From: Arachis hypogaea
Taxonomy: Eukaryota > Streptophyta > Magnoliopsida > Fabales > Fabaceae
Direction: 5' to 3'
Length of the DNA: 64,000 nucleotides
Assembly: GCF_003086295.3 (NCBI RefSeq)
Contig: NC_092048.1
Coordinates: 42,656,425-42,720,424, forward strand
Below the pieces are notes generated by a model that had not been told where the DNA came from, made no database searches, and was given only the letters and a program-made list of their open reading frames with translations. Positions within the stretch are counted from its first letter, which is position 1, and every line of letters begins with the position of its first letter. Made by a program: the position numbers and the translations under genes. Positions 57,254 to 64,000 of the stretch are shown piece by piece.

Positions 57254-59021
57254 ATTGTTCGAGTTTGGACAACTGGCGGTTCATCTTGTTGCTTAGATTA
57301 GATAATTTTATTTTATGTTTAAGCTTTTTACTATTTATTTTCGAAAAAAATTTTCAAAAATACAAAAAAAAATTTTCAATTCTGTTATTCAGAGATTTTA
57401 AGAATGAATTCTAGAGTTTCATGATGATATGTTGAAGTCTGGCTGGCTGTGAAGCCATGTCTAATCTTTTGGAGCGAGGTTTCAACTTATCATCACAAGA
57501 GCTTGATGATTTCTATCAATCTTGCTGTTGAAAGTAATGATCTGTTAAAGCTTGGCTGGCCATTGGCCATGTCTAGTGTTTTGGACCGGAGCTTTCACTG
57601 AAAGCTTGGCTGGCTAGTAAGCCATGTCTAATTTCTGGACCGGAGTTTTAGACTAACATTGCATGATTCCTAGAATTCTTATTAAGAATTTTGAAATCTT
57701 TATTTTCTTCTTCCAAATAATTTTTGAAAAAAAAATTAATAAAATCTTAAAACCAAAAATATTTTGTGTTTCTTGTTTGAGTCTAGTGTCAATTTTTAAG
57801 TTTGGTGTCAATTGCATGTCTTTTATTCTTCCTGCATTTTTCGAATATATGCATTATGTTCTTCATTCATCTTCAAGTTGTTCTTGATGATTTTCTTGCT
57901 CTGATATTTAAATTCTCTTGTTTTGTGTGTTTTGTTGTTTCTCATATGTATTCTAAATTTGTTAGTGCCTCTAATATGAAAATTTCTAAGTTTAGTGTCT
58001 TGCATGCATTGTTTATTTGATCTTAGTTCTTCATGATTTAGTTTCATTTTGTTATTATTCTCCAAAAATTCAAAAAAAAATTTCAAAATTGTGTCTTTTC
58101 AAGTCAATAATACAGAGAATTGAAGTTTCAGAACATGCAGCAGAGGAATTACACAGAAAAAGCTGGGCGTTCAAAACGCCCAGTAAGGAAGGAAAACTAG
58201 CGTTTAAACGCCAGCCAGGGTACCTGGCTGGGCGTTAAACGCCCAAAAGGGTAGAATTTTGGGCGTTAAACGCCAGAATGAATGCCATTCTGGGCGTTTA
58301 ACGCCAGGAGGACACTAAAGGGAAGATTTTGTTTTTAATTCAAATCTTTTTCAAATATTCATAATTTTTCAAAATCAAATTTTTTTTCAAATCATATTTC
58401 TTCAATCATATCTTTTCAAAATCAATTTCTTTCCATTTTTTAAATTATTATTATTTTCGAAAATCCTTTCTACAATTAATGATTTAATTCAAAATTTTCA
58501 AGTTGTTACTTGCCTATTAAGAAAGGATCAAATTTTAATTCTAGAATCATATCTTTTAATTTCCTATTAGTCAAGTAATCAACTTTAATTTTAAAAATTT
58601 CTCTTTTTAATTTGATTCTCAATCATATCTTCTCAATCATATCTTTTCAATCACATCTTTTTCAAAATTAATTTTCAATCATATCTTTTTTATTTCTAAT
58701 TTCAAAATCTTTTCCAAAAATCACTTAATTTCTTTCCCAATCTTAGTTTTCGAAAATCATTTACCAAATTTTCAAAAGTTCTTTTAATTATTTCAAAATC
58801 TTTTTACTTTAATTTCAAAAATTCTTCCCCTCTTCCCAAATCTTTCTATTTAATGGACTAACACTTCTCCATTATCAGTAATTTGAACTCTGTCCCTCTT
58901 GATAAGTTCGAATTCTCTCTTCTCTACCTCATCTTTCTATTTTTCTTTTCCTCTGACATCTCAAAGAATCTCTATACTGTAACATAGAGGATTCCATACT
59001 GTCTTCTTCTCTATCTTTCAT
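57254..59021 (+). other. Element D leader with triple repeat and palindromes
   Basis: 57430-57650 holds three units of GGCTGGC, CCATGTCTA and GGACCGGAG, matching element B. 58155-58310 holds the GGCGTT/AACGCC palindromes, here upstream of gag. The AAGTTTGGTGT motif is at 57798. The rest is AT-rich with TCATATCTTTTCAA repeats near 58380-58700. Confidence 0.75.
58155..58310 (+). repeat. Palindrome array in element D leader
   Basis: Five to six copies: GGGCGTTCAAAACGCCCA, AGCGTTTAAACGCCAG, GGGCGTTAAACGCCCA, GGGCGTTAAACGCCAG, GGGCGTTTAACGCCAG. The centre is TTAAA or TTTAA here, one to two bases longer than in B and C. Confidence 0.9.
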
Positions 59022-61229
59022 ATGAGCAGGAGCAAGGACAAAGACATTCTTGTTGAGGCTGATCCTGAACCTGAAAGGACCTTGAAGAGAAAGATAAGAG
59101 AAGCTAAAGTACAACTCTCTGTAGAGGACCTAACAGAAACTTTCAAACAAGAAGAAGTCATGGCAGTCGAAAATAACAACAATGCCAACAATGCAAGGAA
59201 GGTGCTTGGTGACTTTACTACACCTACTCCCGACTTCTATGGGAGAAGCATCTCAATCCCTGCCATTGGAGCAAACAACTTTGAGCTTAAGCCTCAATTA
59301 GTTTCTCTGATGCAACAGAATTGCAAGTTTCATGGACTTTCATTGGAAGATCCTCATCAGTTTTTAGCTGAATTCTTGCAAATCTGTGACACTGTCAAGA
59401 CCAATGGGGTTGATCCCAAGGTCTACAAGCTTATGCTCTTTCCTTTTACTGTAAGAGACAGAGTTAGAACATGGTTAGATTCACAACCTAAAGAAAGCCT
59501 GAACTCTTGGAAAAAGCTAGTCAATGCCTTCTTGGCAAAGTTCTTTCCACCTCAAAAATTGAGCAAGCTTAGAGTAGAAGTCCAAACCTTCAGACAAAAG
59601 GAAGGTGAATCCATCTATGAAGCTTGGGAAAGATACAAGCAATTGATCAGAAGGTGTCCTTCTGACATGCTTTCAGAATGGAGCATCATAGGTATCTTCT
59701 ATGATCGTCTGTCTGAACTGTCTAATATGTCATTGGACAGCTCTGCTGGAGGATCTCTTCATCTGAAGAAGACGCCTGCAGAAGCTCAGGAACTCATTGA
59801 GATGGTTGCAAATAACCAATTCATGTACACTTCTGAAAGGAACCCTGTGAATAATGGGACAAATCAGAAGAAAGGAGTTGTTGAGATTGATACTCTGAAT
59901 GCCATATTGGCTCAGAATAAAATATTGACTCAACAAGTCAATATGATTTCTCAGAGTTTGTCTAGAATGCAAGCAGCAACAGGCAGTACCAAAGAAGCTT
60001 CATCTGAAGAAGAAGCTTATGATCCTGAGAACCCAGCAATGGTAGAGGTGAATTACATGGGAGAATCCTATGGAAACACCTATAATCCTTCATGGAAAAA
60101 TCATCCAAATCTCTCATGGAAGGACCAACAGAGGCCTCAACAAGGTTTCAACAACAGTAATGGTGGAAGAAATAGGTTTAGCAATAGCAATCCTTTTTCA
60201 TCATCTTCTCAGCAACAGACAGAGGATTCTAAGCAGAGCCAATCTGACTTAGTAACTATAGTCTCTGATCTAATTAAAACCACTCAAAGTTTTATGACTG
60301 AAACAAGGTCCTCCATTAGAAATTTGGAGGCACAAGTGGGTCAGCTGAGTAAGAAAATTACTGAACTCCCTCCTAGTACTCTCCCAAGCAATACAGAAGA
60401 GAATTCAAAAAGAGAGTGCAAGGCCATCAACATTACCCACTCGGCCGAACTTGGAGAGGAGGAAGAGGCAGTGATTTCCACTGAGGAAGACCTCAATGGA
60501 CGTCTACTGGCCTCCAAGGAGTTCCCTAATGAGGAACCATGGGAATCTGAGGCTCATACAGAGATCATAGAGATTCTATTGAATTTACTTCTGCCATTCA
60601 TGAGCTCTGATGAGTATTCTTCCTCTGAAGAGGATGAAGATGTTACTGAAGAGCAAGTTGCTAAGTACCTTGGAGCAATCATAAAGTTAAATGCCAAGTT
60701 ATTTGGTAATGAGACTTGGGAGGATGAACCCCCCTTGCTCACCAAAGAACTGGATGACTTGACTAGGCAGAGATTACCTCAGAAGAGACAGGATCCTGGA
60801 AAGTTCTCAATACCTTGTACCATTGGCACCATGACCTTTGAGAAGGCTCTGTGTGACCTAGGGTCAAGCATAAACCTCATGCCTCTCTCTGTAATGGAGA
60901 AGCTAGGGATCCTTGAGGTACAAGCTGCAAGAATCTCACTAGAGATAGCAGACAATTCAAGGAAACAGGCTTATGGACTTATAGAGGATATCTTGGTAAA
61001 GGTTGAAGACCACTACATCCCTGCTGATTTCATAATCCTAGATACTGGGAAGTGTATGAATGAATCCATCATCCTTGGCAAACCCTTCCTAGCCACAACA
61101 AAAGCTGTGATTGATGTTGACAGAGGAGAATTGGTCCTTCAAGTGAATGAGGACTCCTTTGTGTTTAAAGCTCAAGGATCTCCCCCTGTAACCATGGAAA
61201 AGAAGCATGAAAAGCTTCTCTCAATATAG
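59022..61229 (+). CDS. Element D gag-protease polyprotein (735 aa)
   Basis: Intact ORF starting MSRSKDKDIL, homologous along its length to the element B ORF. Capsid at residues about 90-275 (NFELKPQLVSLMQQNCKFHG; ESIYEAWERYKQLIRRCP), coiled coil about 425-460 (IRNLEAQVGQLSKKITE), and protease about 595-715 with LCDLGSSINLMP and IILGKPFLATTKAVIDVD. It ends at a TAG after KLLSI, about 40 residues before the B protein, so it lacks the NSKFGV repeats; the DNA motif AAGTTTGGTGT survives downstream at 61260. Forms the particle if expressed. Confidence 0.88.
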   Translation: MSRSKDKDILVEADPEPERTLKRKIREAKVQLSVEDLTETFKQEEVMAVENNNNANNARKVLGDFTTPTPDFYGRSISIPAIGANNFELKPQLVSLMQQNCKFHGLSLEDPHQFLAEFLQICDTVKTNGVDPKVYKLMLFPFTVRDRVRTWLDSQPKESLNSWKKLVNAFLAKFFPPQKLSKLRVEVQTFRQKEGESIYEAWERYKQLIRRCPSDMLSEWSIIGIFYDRLSELSNMSLDSSAGGSLHLKKTPAEAQELIEMVANNQFMYTSERNPVNNGTNQKKGVVEIDTLNAILAQNKILTQQVNMISQSLSRMQAATGSTKEASSEEEAYDPENPAMVEVNYMGESYGNTYNPSWKNHPNLSWKDQQRPQQGFNNSNGGRNRFSNSNPFSSSSQQQTEDSKQSQSDLVTIVSDLIKTTQSFMTETRSSIRNLEAQVGQLSKKITELPPSTLPSNTEENSKRECKAINITHSAELGEEEEAVISTEEDLNGRLLASKEFPNEEPWESEAHTEIIEILLNLLLPFMSSDEYSSSEEDEDVTEEQVAKYLGAIIKLNAKLFGNETWEDEPPLLTKELDDLTRQRLPQKRQDPGKFSIPCTIGTMTFEKALCDLGSSINLMPLSVMEKLGILEVQAARISLEIADNSRKQAYGLIEDILVKVEDHYIPADFIILDTGKCMNESIILGKPFLATTKAVIDVDRGELVLQVNEDSFVFKAQGSPPVTMEKKHEKLLSI

Positions 61230-61278
61230 AGTCAAACAAAACCCCCACATTCAAACTCTAAGTTTGGTGTTAAGAGAC

Positions 61279-61814
61279 TGTTCATACCCTGGGTCGAGCT
61301 GTCCGAACCGAGATGTTCAGTAATAAAGCGACCGACCTCCTTAGGTCAAGTGGACCGACTTCTTTACGAAGAACTCGGCCAAATCGACAGGAAAGCTCAA
61401 AAAAGGCCCAATTCAAGGAATACGACCCAAATCTAAAGGTCGTTCAGGCCTACAGAGAAGGGCGGTTCCGTTGAAGATGCGCTGACCTCAACCCAAAAGA
61501 TAAAGATAAGACAAGATAACTAACTTATCTTATCCAAAGGTCACATCTCACCATTATAAATACACTGGAGCACCCAGGTATAACTCATACTCTGATTCTA
61601 CATAAAACCTGCTTAATACCCATGCTAACTTAAGCATCGGAGTCTCTTACAGGTACCCCCCACCATCCGGTGGCCAAGGATCAGCAGTGCAGCAAGTCCA
61701 ACAAGTCGGACACAACCGCTCCGGCCGCCACCAGCCGGCCAGACACGTCATCCCCGACCAGTACCAAGGATCTCATCTGAGATCGACCTCTAGTTTCAGG
61801 TAACCCTCGGAACA
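61279..61814 (+). repeat. Element E 5-prime LTR
   Basis: 536 bp, TGTTCATACCCTGGG to CTCGGAACA. Includes a TATAAATACAC promoter-like box (about 61556), matching element A at about 2917. The R/U5 part has the CCGCCACCAGCCGG segment corresponding to the 33 bp missing from the element A 5-prime LTR. Confidence 0.9.
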
Positions 61815-61815
61815 T

Positions 61816-61832
61816 TGGCGCCGTTGCCGGGG
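61816..61832 (+). other. Element E primer-binding site (tRNA-Asp)
   Basis: TGGCGCCGTTGCCGGGG, exact, one base after the LTR. Confidence 0.9.
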
Positions 61833-61855
61833 AACCTGAAAGTCATCCCGAAACC

Positions 61856-62878
61856 ATGGCGGACGGCTATGACAACGACCACGACTCGGATCTGGAGAAC
61901 AAAACAACGTACAAGAACGCGGACACTACGCTAAAGGATACTCCAGAATCCAACGGGAACAAAAACTCACCAAATCCGGGAGCCATGGAAGCACTTCAAG
62001 ATCGCTTAAAGCAACTTGAGAAAGAAACCCAACAACAGCGAGAGATCGGAAAGGATCTACAAAGAGAGGTACGGCGACGTCGAGAACTAGAAGAAAAACT
62101 ACAGCAATTAGAGGCTGACCTCAAATCAAAAGCTCCTCGGACCACTCCTGAGAAAAATTCACGCAAAGAACAGGATCCATTCACCAGGAAAATCATGAAG
62201 ACCAAAATCCCAAAGGATTTTAAGCTCCCAGATATGGTTTTGTATGATGGCACTACAGATCCCAACCATCATCTCAGCAATTTCAGAAGCAGAATGTACC
62301 TCACCGATGCTTCAGATGCCGTTCGCTGCAAAGCTTTTCCAACAACTCTCACGAAAACGGCGATCAGATGGTTCGACAACTTACCTCCGAAGTCCATCTC
62401 AAACTTCGACGACCTGGCCAAAAAGTTCCTGGCCAGATTCTCCATCCAGAAAGATAAGGCCAAGCACGCACCCAGCTTACTAGGGATCAAGCAAGGAGAT
62501 CGGGAGAGCCTCCGCAACTACATGGAAAGATTCAACAAAACATGCATGGACATACAAAGTTTACCAACAGAGGCCGCCATCATGGGGCTTATCAATGGCT
62601 TACGAGAGGGACCTTTCAGCCAGTCTATATCAAAAAAGTATCCTATCTCCTTAGACGAAGTCCAGGAGCGAGTAGAAAAATACATCAACATGGAAGAGAA
62701 TGCTCGGCTAGGAGAAATCTCAAAATATGGGGTCTCCTACCGAGACAAAAACAAGGACTCCAAAAGAAAAGAAGATCGACAGGGTGAGAAAATAAAAAAA
62801 TACCACAACTACACTCCTCTCAAAGCATCCCTGGTCGACGTGTACAAAGAACTCGGCCATACAGAAAAAATCCCCTAG
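61856..62878 (+). CDS. Element E gag
   Basis: 340 aa from ATG 61856 (MADGYDNDHD). Charged coiled-coil segment at residues about 40-95, Retrotrans_gag capsid at about 115-275 (RMYLTDASDAVRCKAFPTTL; SYRDKNKDSKRKED follows). Close to element A gag, 61856 corresponding to A 3182. The TAG at 62876 ends the frame just before the nucleocapsid part, which continues one frame away, so a one-base lesion near 62870 is likely. Confidence 0.85.
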   Translation: MADGYDNDHDSDLENKTTYKNADTTLKDTPESNGNKNSPNPGAMEALQDRLKQLEKETQQQREIGKDLQREVRRRRELEEKLQQLEADLKSKAPRTTPEKNSRKEQDPFTRKIMKTKIPKDFKLPDMVLYDGTTDPNHHLSNFRSRMYLTDASDAVRCKAFPTTLTKTAIRWFDNLPPKSISNFDDLAKKFLARFSIQKDKAKHAPSLLGIKQGDRESLRNYMERFNKTCMDIQSLPTEAAIMGLINGLREGPFSQSISKKYPISLDEVQERVEKYINMEENARLGEISKYGVSYRDKNKDSKRKEDRQGEKIKKYHNYTPLKASLVDVYKELGHTEKIP

Positions 62879-63648
62879 TGCGGCCACTCAAAGGCAAAAG
62901 GGGAGGAGGAAACCGGAAGGAATATTGTGAATATCATCGAATTCGAGGGCATTCTACCAACGAGTGCTTCGACTTGAAAAATATCATCGAAAAATTGGTA
63001 AGAGAAGGAAAATTAGATCGATTTCTGGCTACCCGGGATGATGACCAAAGAAAAAGATGAAGAGACGAAGATGATGGACGAGCTGAACGGTCACCTCGGA
63101 CACCAGAAAGACACGTCCGCATGATACACGGCGGATTCGTAGGAGGTGGGATCTCCAAATCATCCCGAAAGAGATATCTCAAAGAAATATATCATGTTGA
63201 GGGAAAGGAGGAAGCACCCGACATCCCGGCGATAACATTTACTAAAGAGGACGCATCCGGCATCATCTCGGGACACGACGATCCCATGGTAATCACTATT
63301 ATACTGACAAACGCCAATCTACACCGCACACTAATAGGCCAAGGGAGTTCTGCCGACATCTTATTCAAAACAGCCTTCGACAAGCTCGGTTTAGACGAAA
63401 AAGAACTTAGAGCATACCCGAACAATCTGTTTGGACTAGGAGACACTCCGATACAACCATTGGGATACGTATCGCTACACACTACTTTTGGAAAAGGGAA
63501 CCAATCTAGGACCCTCAAAATAGACTACATTGTGGTCAACGTAAGTTCAGCCTACAATGCTCTCATAGGTCGGACAACACTCAATCAACTCGGCGCAATA
63601 GTCTCAACTCTGCATCTATGCATGAAATTCCCAACTGCAGAGGGATAG
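62878..63648 (+). pseudogene. Element E nucleocapsid and protease
   Basis: Same frame throughout with one TGA at 63058 (probably from CGA). 62930-62975 encodes a zinc-knuckle-like CEYHRIRGHSTNEC. Protease is at about 63230-63600, with GQGSSADILF where family members have an Asp before QG; here GGC codes Gly at 63337, which would abolish activity. The second strand is ALIGRTTLNQLGAIVSTLH. Ends at TAG 63646 through another one-base shift. Confidence 0.8.
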
Positions 63649-64000
63649 CCACGATAAAAGCCGATCAAAAGATGGCACATCGCTGTTATAATGAGAGCTT
63701 AAACCTCAAAGGCAGAGGAGAAGAGTTTCATACAATTGAGTTTGGCGGAGCTCAACATCGAGAAGAACTCCGTCCGCACCCAGAAGGTGAGGTAGAGAAG
63801 GTTCAGATTGGAGACACCTCGGACAAAACGACTAATATCGGCACGATCCTAAGAGAAGACTCAAAAGAATTACTGATACAATTCTTACGAGATAATGTCG
63901 ACCTCTTCGCATGGAAAGCCGCAGACATGCCAGGCATAGACCCCGAGCTAATGTGCCACAAGTTGGCGGTCTATCCAGGATCTCGGCCGGTGCAGCAGAA
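63645..64000 (+). CDS. Element E reverse transcriptase, N-terminal start (cut by window end)
   Basis: A frame open to the window end encodes KMAHRCYNESL, then LREDSKELLIQFLRDNVDLF and AWKAADMPGIDPELMCHKL, the conserved lead-in to the RT domain of Tat elements. Catalytic motifs lie outside the window. It needs a frame change from the protease to be expressed. Confidence 0.75.
   Translation, partial: MATIKADQKMAHRCYNESLNLKGRGEEFHTIEFGGAQHREELRPHPEGEVEKVQIGDTSDKTTNIGTILREDSKELLIQFLRDNVDLFAWKAADMPGIDPELMCHKLAVYPGSRPVQQ

Larger units (their letters stand above)
55586..61278 (+). mobile_element. Element D: Athila-like element of the element B family, interrupted by E
   Basis: 5-prime LTR, primer site, leader and gag-protease ORF are present; the rest lies beyond the insertion of element E at 61279 and outside the window. 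Its left TSD would be GGTAA (55581-55585), untestable here. The gag is the same protein as in element B. Whether D lacks RT like B cannot be seen. Confidence 0.85.
61279..64000 (+). mobile_element. Element E: Tat-lineage Ty3/gypsy, partial at window end
   Basis: 5-prime LTR, primer site, gag, nucleocapsid-protease and the beginning of RT; same family as element A. Keeps the protease/RT part that A has lost. The candidate TSD is GAGAC (61274-61278), the partner lying outside the window. Several lesions show that it is not functional. Confidence 0.9.

Overview
This is plant nuclear DNA made almost entirely of nested transposable elements. I see no intact single-copy host gene, no rRNA or tRNA gene and no CRISPR. 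The LTR starts (TGATGAGCGGATAATTTA type), the tRNA-Asp primer sites and the mix of Athila-like and Tat-like Ty3/gypsy elements with CACTA and Mutator elements point to a legume, most likely Arachis (peanut or a wild relative). That identification is from memory and was not searched.

Region 1 (1-1700) is AT-rich flank. Region 2 (1701-34627) is one CACTA (En/Spm) transposon, about 11.4 kb before insertions. It has degenerate CACTA ends, a TTT target duplication, dozens of CTATGGTCACGG subterminal motifs, a decayed TNP2 transposase (24652-28132) and a TNPA-like gene (28369-32302). Three elements landed in it: Tat-like element A (2644-11169, TSD GTGGC), minus-strand non-autonomous Athila-like element B (11801-22533, TSD CTCCT) and solo LTR F (29316-31536, TSD CAACA).

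Region 3 (34835-35938) is a non-autonomous Mutator-like element with ~115-bp TIRs and a perfect 9-bp TSD. Region 4 (about 36094 to 55580) is the remains of a Mutator-type gene pair: a plant-mobile-domain (PMD) gene on the plus strand and a convergent mudrA transposase on the minus strand. The PMD gene is split by a Russian-doll nest: LTR H (TSD TCCTA) contains element G (TSD AGAAT), which contains the young autonomous-type Athila-like element C (38967-49721, TSD ATAGC). The mudrA remnant is split by an unclassified insertion (53900-55246) and cut by element D (from 55586). D is in turn interrupted by Tat-like element E (61279 to the window end).

Functionally, C encodes gag, protease, RT, RNase H and integrase, with a few frame lesions. 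B and D encode gag-protease only as far as seen, and share LTR starts and primer site with C, so they look like partners that C-type enzymes could mobilise. B also carries a 383-aa plant-transposon-protein ORF in the env position. By-eye LTR divergence orders the insertions A (oldest), B, C (youngest).

The most unusual signals are arrays of short palindromes in several LTR families, a fossil primer-binding site inside the LTRs of B and D, a recurring PPT-adjacent motif AAGTTTGGTGT, and a spliced antisense gene in element A. All coordinates and counts are hand-derived from the sequence; no alignment or database search was run.
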